Below are positions 1-7,336 of a stretch of 55,323 bases of DNA, piece after piece. The notes beneath the pieces are model-generated. The model ran no database searches. It was not told the DNA's origin and was given only the letters and a program-made list of their open reading frames with translations. Position 1 is the first letter of the stretch, and each line of letters opens with the position of its first letter. The position numbers were made by a program, and so were the translations under genes. Location: contig CALCXM010000049.1 of the NCBI GenBank assembly GCA_937905825.1, positions 1 to 55,323 of the forward strand. The letters are read 5' to 3'. The DNA is from an uncultured bacterium (GTDB lineage Bacteria > Planctomycetota > UBA1135 > GCA-002686595).

Positions 1-1008
1 CCGGAGCAACTCCGGACGCAGATGCAAGAGCTCTTGACCTTTCCAGTGTCCAGCGCAGGGAAGGTCATGAAGACGGACTACTCCGCCTTTCACGAAGACC
101 TGACCGTGGCCGAAGCGGTGGCGATGCTCAGGTCCCGAGCCAGGACCCAACGGGCGCCATCAAATATCTTCGTCGTCGACGACCACAACAAGCTCCTGGG
201 TGTGATCGGAATGCGAGACCTGGTGATCACTCCCGATTCCGAAGGGCTGCGCGAGCTCATGGACGTGAACGTGATTACCGTGAGCCCCTTCGATGAAGCG
301 AGCAAGGCGCTAAAGACCCTTTCTGGTCGGGGCTTCACCTCCCTGCCGGTGGTGGATTCCGAGGGACACCTGCTGGGCGTGGTGCGCGCGACGAACCTGC
401 TGGCCGGCGCCCAGGACACTGCCGCTCAGGACATTCAGAAACTGTTCGGCGTGAGCAAGGATGAGCGCCCCTTTTCGCCCATCGGCTTTTGCTTAAAGAA
501 GCGGCTCCCGTGGCTGCATGTCAACCTCGCCACGGCCTTCCTCGCGGCGATGGTGGTGGCTCTCTTCGAGGACGTGATCGCCAAGATAACCGTGCTCGCC
601 ATCTACCTCCCTGTTGTCGCTGGACAAGGCGGCAACGCCGGAGCTCAAGCACTCGCGGTGGTCATGCGCGGCCTCGTGATGCGAGAGATTCCGGCGAATC
701 AAGTGCGCCGGCTGTTGATCAAGGAGAGTCTGATCGGGTTGGTCAACGGAGTGGTCATCGGGCTTGTCACCGCCTTGATCGCTTGGGCTTGGAACGGCAA
801 TCCGTTCCTGGGCCTCGTCATCGGACTCGCCATGGTCGTGAACCTCGCCGTCGCCGGACTTGCCGGTGCAGCCATTCCAACGGCAATGAAACGCCTCGGC
901 CTGGACCCCGCTCAATCCTCGAGCATCGTCCTCACGACGGTCACCGACGTGGTCGGATTCTTCGCCTTCCTAGGCTTCGCCGTTCTCTTCCAAGACCTGC
1001 TCATCTAG
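1..1008 (+). CDS. mgtE: Magnesium transporter MgtE, 5'-truncated by the window edge
   Basis: Inner-membrane Mg2+ channel. The reading frame is open to base 1, so the N-terminal helical domain lies outside the window and the ATG at base 22 is internal. What remains starts with a pair of CBS domains (IFVVDDHNKLLGVIG, then SLPVVDSEGHLLGVV), the cytosolic Mg2+-sensing gate of the family. The transmembrane channel follows from about residue 165, with the conserved pore segment around GQGGNAGAQALAVVMRG, and ends in hydrophobic helices. The gene faces the diadenylate cyclase across a strong hairpin at 1161-1230. The family call is secure; the full length cannot be judged. Confidence 0.93.
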   Translation, partial: PEQLRTQMQELLTFPVSSAGKVMKTDYSAFHEDLTVAEAVAMLRSRARTQRAPSNIFVVDDHNKLLGVIGMRDLVITPDSEGLRELMDVNVITVSPFDEASKALKTLSGRGFTSLPVVDSEGHLLGVVRATNLLAGAQDTAAQDIQKLFGVSKDERPFSPIGFCLKKRLPWLHVNLATAFLAAMVVALFEDVIAKITVLAIYLPVVAGQGGNAGAQALAVVMRGLVMREIPANQVRRLLIKESLIGLVNGVVIGLVTALIAWAWNGNPFLGLVIGLAMVVNLAVAGLAGAAIPTAMKRLGLDPAQSSSIVLTTVTDVVGFFAFLGFAVLFQDLLI

Positions 1009-1160
1009 GCGCTCTCGAGGCCAATAGCGGGTGCCGGCGAGCTTCTAGACGTTGCGCAGGGGACCCCGCGGCTGACTTCGGAGCATGCGGCCGTGGCGGA
1101 AAGCGTCGTAGGGGAGGCTGGCTGAGACTCACTTCAGGTGGAAGTGATGCGGCACCCATC

Positions 1161-1230
1161 GGAAGCGGACTTCCATACGGTATCGCACACCGCGAGGAAG
1201 CGGGCTTCTGCGCGGTGTGCGATACCGTAT
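1161..1230. terminator. Two adjacent hairpins, one with a perfect 20-bp stem
   Basis: Bases 1175-1194 are the exact reverse complement of 1211-1230, giving a 20-bp stem around a 16-nt loop that can itself pair (GAAG/CTTC at 1197-1200 and 1205-1208). A smaller hairpin, GGAAG-CGGA-CTTCC, sits next to it at 1161-1174 and has almost the same loop. The large hairpin begins 5 nt after the stop of the minus-strand cyclase and lies between two convergent genes, so a bidirectional terminator is the simplest reading. There is no U-tract on either side, so a mobile repeat or an RNA-stability element is possible. Confidence 0.6.
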
Positions 1231-1235
1231 AGAGA

Positions 1236-2114
1236 CTACTTCGGCCGTTCGAGTTCGAGTACGGGCCGGCCGTTGTCGAAGAGGGTGACGGTGCCGGAGG
1301 ACTCGGAGATCACGAGGGAGATCGCATCGGTTGCTTTGGTGATGGCTGCCGCGGCGGTGTGCCGTGCGCCGAGTCCTTTGCGAAGACGGATGTTCTTGCC
1401 GGGGGCGTCGAGGTAGGTGCCGGCGGACTCGACGATGCCGCTGCGGTTGACGATGATGGCGCCGTCGAGGGCGCTGAACTCTCGCAGTGATTCAATCGCA
1501 TCCGGATTGTGGATGCTGCGCAGGCGGCGAGCGTGGCCCTTGCAAGGGTTCAGGATCAGTTGTCGCAAGTGGGGTTGCAGCTGCTCCACCTCTCCGAGCA
1601 CAAACACGGTGCCGATCGGCTTGCCTTCCCGGCCTTCCGAGGCGAAGCGCAAGGCGAGTTCCAAGAGGCGACCGAACTCGCGGGGAGCCACGAGGTTCTT
1701 GGTGCGATCGAGGTCTTCTTGTCGCAGCCAGGGAAAGTCTCTGTTGGGGTTGGTGACGAGCAGCATGTCGAGCTGTCCGGAGCCGGCGATGCCTGCGAGA
1801 CAGATCACCTTTTCCGAGAGGGCGATCGCACCACGTAGGACGGCGGCGTAGATGCCAATGTTGATCTGGCTCATCCGAGCGAGGTTGGCTTCTGGAATCA
1901 ATACCACTAGATCCCCGGGGCGTTTGGGGAGCGATTCCGTGTGCTCATGGGTCAGCCAAATGATGCGCTCGGTGGTGCGCTGGTCATGGAACGCCTCGGC
2001 GTGTCCCAGTTCATCCGCGAGCACGATCGCCGTTTGGATTCCGAGGGACTTAGCAAGTGAGAACGCGTGCGCGGTGAAGTGCGAGGCCTCTTCTTGCCTG
2101 GTTCGTTTGGGCAC
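1236..2114 (-). CDS. Diadenylate cyclase (c-di-AMP synthase), DacZ-like architecture
   Basis: Makes c-di-AMP from two ATP. The C-terminal DAC domain (last ~120 residues) has both signature motifs: DGA (SALDGAIIVNRSG) and RHT (GLGARHTAAAAITK), followed by the usual VISESSGTVTLF strand. The N-terminal ~150 residues (AIVLADELGHAEAF, GDLVVLIPEANLARMSQI) resemble the pyruvate-kinase-C-like domain of archaeal DacZ rather than the helical domain of bacterial DisA or the membrane segments of CdaA. I chose GTG at 2114 because AAGAGG lies 7 nt upstream; a further GTG at 2138 would add 8 residues. c-di-AMP controls K+ and sometimes Mg2+ transport in other bacteria, so the facing mgtE may be relevant. 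Confidence 0.85.
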   Translation of the reverse strand: MPKRTRQEEASHFTAHAFSLAKSLGIQTAIVLADELGHAEAFHDQRTTERIIWLTHEHTESLPKRPGDLVVLIPEANLARMSQINIGIYAAVLRGAIALSEKVICLAGIAGSGQLDMLLVTNPNRDFPWLRQEDLDRTKNLVAPREFGRLLELALRFASEGREGKPIGTVFVLGEVEQLQPHLRQLILNPCKGHARRLRSIHNPDAIESLREFSALDGAIIVNRSGIVESAGTYLDAPGKNIRLRKGLGARHTAAAAITKATDAISLVISESSGTVTLFDNGRPVLELERPK

Positions 2115-2308
2115 TTTGTGGCCTCTTGTTGGTGGCACCCAGGAGTTGAGTTGCCATGGACTGCGTTGTAGAAAAGCCGGAAGGGGGGGGCAACGATGCA
2201 GTGCGCATCCCTTCGTCCCAAATCCCTCGTCTCGCTTGGGTCAAGTCGGGCGCTGCACACCGAGGATGCAGGTGGCCCGCAGGACGAACCCGCGCGAATT
2301 GGCGCCCA

Positions 2309-2851
2309 TCACTCTGTGCCCTGCTGTTCGTTCCGCGGGCGCCCGAGCAACATGCGTAGCAGGTTGCCCCTGCCGAGCTCAGCGTCCAGCTCCTCGAAGG
2401 CGATCATCGGGATCAACACCAGCCACATCACAAAGCTCGACGCCAGCCGTTTCGCCCAGGAACGATGCACCAACTCATTCAAGGTGTCCGCAAGCGCTTG
2501 CCCGTGCCAGAGGCCGATGACGATGTCCTCCGCCAGGGTGCAGAGCAAGAGCAACAGCAGCGTCCCCAGGGACTTCCATAGGATCCGGTAGACGAGGACA
2601 CTCGGCTTGACCTGTTCAACGATCTTGACCGCCTGGATGACCAGGATGAACTTGCCCAGGATCAAGGCCTTGATCGCGGCGGTGCCGAGCGGCAGCAGGG
2701 GCAGTTGCTGGTCGCGCAGAACCGCATTTCCGTACAGCTGCAGCGCGCCCAAGCAGATCCACAGGTACAAGCTGATGCAGGCGTAGGCTTGCATCTCGTG
2801 TTTCAATCGCTGGCGGATTCCGCCCTTGTCTTTTGATATCTCTGAGCTCAC
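2309..2851 (-). CDS. Small multi-pass membrane protein, function unknown
   Basis: 180 residues with about four predicted membrane helices: residues ~24-42 (ACISLYLWICLGALQLYG), ~58-80, ~90-115 (leucine-rich, SLGTLLLLLLCTLAEDIVIG) and ~138-155 (SSFVMWLVLIPMIAFEELD). The N-terminus is charged and cytosolic in appearance, and the C-terminus is basic. I do not recognise a family. It starts with GTG at 2851 without a clear Shine-Dalgarno. It is followed, after 170 nt of sequence with no visible signal, by the diadenylate cyclase on the same strand, so the two could share a transcript. The membrane location is sure; any role would be a guess. Confidence 0.7.
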   Translation of the reverse strand: MSSEISKDKGGIRQRLKHEMQAYACISLYLWICLGALQLYGNAVLRDQQLPLLPLGTAAIKALILGKFILVIQAVKIVEQVKPSVLVYRILWKSLGTLLLLLLCTLAEDIVIGLWHGQALADTLNELVHRSWAKRLASSFVMWLVLIPMIAFEELDAELGRGNLLRMLLGRPRNEQQGTE

Positions 2852-2930
2852 ACCGCAAGCCTAGCCATTTTCCCCTGGGGCGCGCCAGACGCAGCGGCAC
2901 CACTTCTACAGGATTTGAGCGAGGCGACTC

Positions 2931-3506
2931 TCAGGAGGACGCGGGATCCCCTGATCCGTCGACGGGCTCCCGCTTGGCCTGCACGAAGAGCACGGCCGCG
3001 AAGAACAGTTCGGTCAGCGCTCCGCAAACAGCGCCTGCAGCCACTGGCGCCATGGCCCAGCCCAAGGCGAACCCGGCAGCGCAGAGCAAGGCGCCAAGGA
3101 TCCAATAGAGTCGTAGGCCGTAGAGCGTTTGAAAGCTCAGGTAGCGCGCGCCAATCGTCAGGAGCATCACGGGGAAGAACCATTCGATGCGCAGGGTCTG
3201 CACGCCAAAGGCCATCCAACAGCCAGCGAGCAACCAAACCGTTCCCTCCATCGCGAGCCCATTGAGAGGGTTGGTGGGGGAGTGCTTCCCGGGGTGTCCA
3301 ATGAGTTTGAGCAGCAGCACGCCGCCCGGGAAGATGAACATGCCACCGATCAGCAAGACATAGACCGCGAGTTGCTCCTCGCCCGCAAGGGCCACGCAGG
3401 CAGCCGCGCACCAAACAAGTCCGGAGACGAGCACGCCCGGTGCTCCCCAGTAGTAGCCGCGACGCATGTCCGCCTGGGCGGCAGCGAGTGTGATCTGTTC
3501 AGTCAA
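2931..3506 (-). CDS. DUF7010-like membrane protein
   Basis: 191 residues and five to six hydrophobic helices. The N-terminal block ADMRRGYYWGAPGVLVSGLV and the later RIEWFFPVMLLTIGARYLSF and YGLRLYWILG match my memory of the uncharacterised DUF7010 integral-membrane family; the assignment is from recall and not tested. The start is TTG at 3506. The first ATG (3467) would cut into the conserved ADMRRG block, so the upstream start is favoured. It lies 80 nt upstream of the 180-residue membrane protein on the same strand and is divergent from the antiporter. Confidence 0.65.
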   Translation of the reverse strand: MTEQITLAAAQADMRRGYYWGAPGVLVSGLVWCAAACVALAGEEQLAVYVLLIGGMFIFPGGVLLLKLIGHPGKHSPTNPLNGLAMEGTVWLLAGCWMAFGVQTLRIEWFFPVMLLTIGARYLSFQTLYGLRLYWILGALLCAAGFALGWAMAPVAAGAVCGALTELFFAAVLFVQAKREPVDGSGDPASS

Positions 3507-3812
3507 GTCGGTCGTTCTCGTCCGTGGACGCGCGAAGCCCTTGGCAAGTCAAGGTGCCGGTGAAGGGGGCTTCGATTCTACACCGCAGTTCCCGGCGGCC
3601 CAATCTTCGACCTACTGAGTCGCGTCAGACCGAGTCGCACCCCCTCTACCCGCATTCAGGTGCAAGGTCGGAAGCTTAGTGGCCGGCGTGGGGTCGAAGA
3701 TTGTTGACCCGGCGGACCGCACTCTGTGATTCAGGGTCCTTGGGATGTATCCTGCACTGTTGCTAGGCTTCCTGCGAAAGTACGCGTCCCTGAGCCGGAG
3801 GCTTCGCTCGTG
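3507..3812. other. Divergent intergenic region with a spaced inverted repeat
   Basis: About 300 nt separate the starts of the DUF7010-like gene (minus) and the antiporter (plus). CAATCTTCGACC at 3601-3612 recurs as its exact reverse complement at 3692-3703, with 79 nt between. No sigma70-like promoter stands out and no ORF looks coding. The repeat could be a pair of regulator sites or the base of a large RNA stem. Confidence 0.5.
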
Positions 3813-4775
3813 ATGACAGATTGGTTCCTCATTTTCATTGGCTTGACGCTGCTGCTGGCGGGGGGCGAGGCCATGGTTCGCGGGGCCAGTGGGATCGGCT
3901 TGTTGGCTCGGCTCTCTCCCTCCGTTGTCGGTTTGACGATCGTCGCCGCCGGAACCTCGATGCCCGAGCTCGTGGTTTCGCTGCAAGCCGCAAGCGAAGG
4001 GCTTCACGGGATGGCCCTGGGCAACATCGTGGGCTCCAATGTGTTCAACATCGGAGTTGTGCTCGGTTTGACTGCGCTGCTCAGGCCTCTGACCATCCAC
4101 GGCAACTCGGTGAAGTTCGAATGGCCAGTCATGCTGCTTGCGGCGTGTCTCTTGCACCTACTCGTTCGAGATTCCCAACTCGACCGCCTCGAAGCAGGTT
4201 TTCTGCTGTCGGCGCTGCTGGCGTTCATTGCCTACGTCGTGTGGGTGGCGCGCAAGAACACGTCAGAAATGGAACGGCAGGAGTTCTCGGAAGGGATGCC
4301 AAATTCCTTGCTTGGAAGCTCCGGGGGGAAGGCCTGGACCTACAACATCGCTGCTGTGATTGTCGGTGCTGCGCTCCTGGCATTCGGCTCGGACACCATG
4401 GTTCGTGGGGCCGTGGGGGTCGCAACGGCTTTCGAAATTTCACCCACCGTGATCGGCCTCACCATTGTGGCTGGCGGAACCAGTACCCCTGAACTCGTGA
4501 CGTCCCTGGTGGCGGCTTGGAAGGGGAAGGACGACATGGCCGTGACCAACGTTCTCGGCTCGAACATTTTCAATGTCTTCGGCATCGCTGGGGCCACGGC
4601 CCTGGTTGAGCCCATCCCAGTGCCCGAACTCTTGTTCCAGCGCGACACCTGGTGGATGCTCGGCTTGTCTGCCTTGTTGTTCCCTCTGATGCGTTCGGGC
4701 ATGCGCATCACGAGAGTGGAGGGGGCGGTGCTGCTGCTGGTGTTCGGCGGGTACTTGGTCGTGATCTTGCGTTGA
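3813..4775 (+). CDS. Calcium/sodium antiporter (CaCA superfamily, YrbG-like)
   Basis: 320-residue inner-membrane exchanger with the two inverted alpha-repeats of the Ca2+/cation antiporter superfamily. Repeat 1 carries AAGTSMPELVVS and GNIVGSNVFNIG; repeat 2 carries AGGTSTPELVTS and NVLGSNIFNVFG. The Glu of each G-T-S-x-P-E-L motif and the Asn/Ser of each G-S-N-x-F-N motif form the ion site in characterised members. About ten membrane helices are visible, with a short charged loop after helix 5. The ATG at 3813 was chosen; an in-frame GTG at 3810 sits at better spacing (8 nt) from GGAGG at 3797-3801. Frames upstream of that look non-coding. Confidence 0.92.
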   Translation: MTDWFLIFIGLTLLLAGGEAMVRGASGIGLLARLSPSVVGLTIVAAGTSMPELVVSLQAASEGLHGMALGNIVGSNVFNIGVVLGLTALLRPLTIHGNSVKFEWPVMLLAACLLHLLVRDSQLDRLEAGFLLSALLAFIAYVVWVARKNTSEMERQEFSEGMPNSLLGSSGGKAWTYNIAAVIVGAALLAFGSDTMVRGAVGVATAFEISPTVIGLTIVAGGTSTPELVTSLVAAWKGKDDMAVTNVLGSNIFNVFGIAGATALVEPIPVPELLFQRDTWWMLGLSALLFPLMRSGMRITRVEGAVLLLVFGGYLVVILR

Positions 4776-4855
4776 GAACCAAGTGCCGAACCAGCAATAG
4801 CCTGGGGCAGCTGCCGGAGGTTGCCGCTCGGGCGAGGATGCGGGCCCATCCATGG

Positions 4856-4899
4856 GGACCCGGATTCAATTCACGTCACGTGCGATCACGACCGGGTCC
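4856..4899. terminator. Hairpin between convergent genes
   Basis: GGACCCGG at 4856-4863 pairs exactly with CCGGGTCC at 4892-4899 around a 28-nt loop. It lies between the antiporter stop (4775) and the stop of the minus-strand LapA-domain gene (4927). There is no U-run, so this is a weak terminator candidate. Confidence 0.35.
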
Positions 4900-4926
4900 T
4901 AGGCTCTTCGTCGTCGTCCCTTGCCC

Positions 4927-5142
4927 TTACTCGTCATCCCTGGAATTGGGCCGCGAAAGCTTCGCGCCTAAGAGCAGGCCGAGAATGATGCCCACCACCA
5001 AGGTCAGGAACAGCAGCAGGGCCCTGGGCATCGAGTAGCTAATGAACAGGAACTTGGTTTCCACCGACTCGGTATTCTGAAACACCAGCACCGTGACGAG
5101 CACCAAGAGGATGACGACGCCGAAGTTCTTTGCTGTTTTCAT
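4927..5142 (-). CDS. LapA/DUF1049-domain small membrane protein
   Basis: 71 residues with two transmembrane helices (residues ~7-22, FGVVILLVLVTVLVFQNTE; ~40-62, ALLLFLTLVVGIILGLLLGA) and a charged C-terminus. The QNTE sequence after helix 1 and the glycine-rich second helix are typical of the lipopolysaccharide-assembly LapA domain family (PF06305). In E. coli LapA works with LapB on LPS control, but in distant phyla the family is only a structural label. ATG start at 5142. It appears to be a single-gene unit. Confidence 0.8.
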   Translation of the reverse strand: MKTAKNFGVVILLVLVTVLVFQNTESVETKFLFISYSMPRALLLFLTLVVGIILGLLLGAKLSRPNSRDDE

Positions 5143-5338
5143 GACATCAGCCTACCGCGCTTCCTGGGGCATTCCTACCTAGGCAAGGCGAACTCCCGTG
5201 GTGGGGCGCTCACCACACACATGGAGGACGGAGCCCGGGCGTTGGAGTGCGGAGCACGAGAGCCATCCGGCCCATTCTTGCGGCAGATAGCGGACGCTGA
5301 CCGAACGCGCCTGCTCGAAGGATGGGCAGCCACAAGAC

Positions 5339-5381
5339 AAACGCACACCCAGCTGCTGGTCAGCAACAAGGTGTGCGCTTG
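5339..5381 (-). terminator. Candidate terminator of the beta-propeller gene
   Basis: On the minus strand AGCGCACACC (from 5379) pairs with GGTGTGCGT (ending at 5341), with an inner GCTG/AGC pairing, and is followed by TTTGTCTTG. It starts about 30 nt after the stop at 5411. Confidence 0.5.
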
Positions 5382-5410
5382 CGGATAGGCCTACTGTGGC
5401 TCGGATCCGA

Positions 5411-7069
5411 CTACCAGATTACGTTCCAAGCGTTCGTGAAGTTGAAGCCGCTCGGGCCACAAATGCCGATCGGATCCCGAAACCAGAACTGGTAGTTGAT
5501 CGAAGCACCGGGGGTCGCATGGACGTCGAGGTCCGTCATGCTGGCCACCCCCAAGCCGTTGGTCTGTTGGACGCCAAAGCGTCGGTCAACGCTCGTGCAC
5601 AGGATGCCTTCGCCGAGCGGGGAGCTCAGCTGCGTGCTGCCCTGGAAGAAAATTCCGGTGGCTTGGTACGGTAGTAGGAAGGCCCTCAAGCTCAATGAGC
5701 TCGCGCCCAATTGAGCGTGCCCGACACCATCGAGCATGGCTCCGTCCGAGCTTGAGTAGGTGTGCGGACAGCCCGCGCCGGCGTGGCCGGTGAATCCGCA
5801 GGGACATGCGGCGCCGCTGCCGTCTCCGAAGCAGTAGGCAGATCCAGAGTTCGGAACGAAGTCGTCGTACAGGTAGACCCCTCCGGAAGCCAGGGAGCTG
5901 CAGTTTCCATAGGGGGCCCCGACGACGAACTGGCCGCTGTCGTAAGCAATGCTTTGACCGAAGCTGAAGGCCTGGATTCCCGTGCTCGTCCCGAGCCTGT
6001 AGAGCATCTGCCCCGTGGAAGTTTGGAACACGTAGGCCGAGCCGATGAATTGTCCGAGGATTGCGTCTTGGGTGGCCGCGACGACGATCCGATCATCACC
6101 AGCCGCCACGCGCCGGCCGAAGCTGGGAACGATTGCATGGGGACTCGGGAACAGCTTGTTGAGTTGTTGCCCAGTTGTGACGTCGAACAGATACACGGAA
6201 CCCGGATGCGGCGTACCGTTCCCCGGAGCCGGCGCTCCAACCACGGCCGTCGTGCCGACCAGGGCCAGCGAGGCACCAAAGAGTTCCCAGGGGGGGCTTT
6301 GCACGTTCGGCATGAGCGTGCGAACAAGCTGCCCTGTTGACGTGTCGAAGACGCGCACGCTGGGGCCAAGGGGATCCAGTCGGTCGGAGCCGACTAGAGC
6401 GAATCCACCTCCGATGGCGACGGATAGACCGAAGCCATTGTCAAACCCGGTGCCTGGTGGAAGCAGCTTGTGCAGCTCCTGGCCGGTGCTTAGGTCATAG
6501 ATGTAAGCAGACCCAGGGTTGCTCGTCGCGTTTCCGTTGCTCGCCCCGACGATGGCCAGGTTGCCACTGAGTGCGACTTTGTTTCCGAATAGCTGGAAGC
6601 CGTATCCGTCGCTGGCTTGCAGGCGGAAGAGCTCTTGTCCCGTTTGTAGGTCGTACAGGTAGGCGGCCCCGCTCCCGGGAACAAGTCCGTCTGCGAGCAT
6701 GGATCCGATCAGCACATGCTGTCCATCCATGGCGACACTCCCCCCGAAGTGATCGCGCGGCATCCCATTGCTCGGGAAGAGCTCGAAGAGTTGTTGGCCC
6801 GTTGTGGCGTCCATGACGAAGGCCATGCCGGGGGAATTGCCCGTTTGATAACCGGACATCGGATCGACTCGTCCCCAGGAGGTGCAAACCACTCGGTTTC
6901 CGGAAATCGCAACCCCTTGGCCGTCGCTTCCGAATCTGCCGGTGGAGGCGGGGTCGAGTTGGATTCGTTCGACGAGGGTCTGCGAGTAGGAACTGGACGC
7001 GCTCGCGACCAAGAGAATCGGGATGGCGAGAGCCCGCGATGGGGCAGAACGAAGGATTGAATTCTTCAT
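5411..7069 (-). CDS. Secreted FG-GAP-type beta-propeller protein with C-terminal CFGDG module
   Basis: 552 residues. Signal peptide at ~1-30 (ILLVASASSSYSQ then mature LVERIQL). Residues ~35-400 hold about seven repeats of 45-60 residues of the form G-x-A-Y-[LIV]-[YF]-D-x-x-T-G-Q-[EQ]-L followed by F-G-x-x-[VL]-A and a V-[IV]-G-[AS] strand, typical of the FG-GAP-like WD-type propeller family PF14312. The last ~150 residues form a separate Cys-rich module (GSAYCFGDGSGAACPCG, then GEGILCT, FWFRDP, GFNFTNAW) shared with the secreted protein at 47567-49546. The start MKNSILR at 7069 is chosen because it begins the signal peptide; 40 residues upstream look non-coding. Extracellular or surface location is inferred; no enzyme motif seen. 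Confidence 0.82.
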   Translation of the reverse strand: MKNSILRSAPSRALAIPILLVASASSSYSQTLVERIQLDPASTGRFGSDGQGVAISGNRVVCTSWGRVDPMSGYQTGNSPGMAFVMDATTGQQLFELFPSNGMPRDHFGGSVAMDGQHVLIGSMLADGLVPGSGAAYLYDLQTGQELFRLQASDGYGFQLFGNKVALSGNLAIVGASNGNATSNPGSAYIYDLSTGQELHKLLPPGTGFDNGFGLSVAIGGGFALVGSDRLDPLGPSVRVFDTSTGQLVRTLMPNVQSPPWELFGASLALVGTTAVVGAPAPGNGTPHPGSVYLFDVTTGQQLNKLFPSPHAIVPSFGRRVAAGDDRIVVAATQDAILGQFIGSAYVFQTSTGQMLYRLGTSTGIQAFSFGQSIAYDSGQFVVGAPYGNCSSLASGGVYLYDDFVPNSGSAYCFGDGSGAACPCGFTGHAGAGCPHTYSSSDGAMLDGVGHAQLGASSLSLRAFLLPYQATGIFFQGSTQLSSPLGEGILCTSVDRRFGVQQTNGLGVASMTDLDVHATPGASINYQFWFRDPIGICGPSGFNFTNAWNVIW

Positions 7070-7336
7070 GAACATGCGGCTGAAAGGGCCAAGCGATGTG
7101 GCGGTGAACTCGAAGGAAGTCAACACGTTCAAAGGCGAGTGCGTGATCTCGATCGAGGAGGGCGCTGGGGTCCCTATGAGCAATAGCACACGAATGCACC
7201 CGGGTTACTATTGAGTAAAGACGAATTGAAAAGGCCCAAGAGCAGCCCAAGCGCGGCCAACCGGCGGGGGATGCCATGTCCATCACTCTCGCTGGGCACG
7301 GACGACCCGGGGGCTTGGTCCTGCCGTTCGTCTCGA

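Noticed and set aside
4850..4905. A tRNA-like T-arm pattern near GATTCAATTC
   Set aside because: No acceptor, D or anticodon stems can be formed around it; the pairing fits a simple convergent-gene hairpin.
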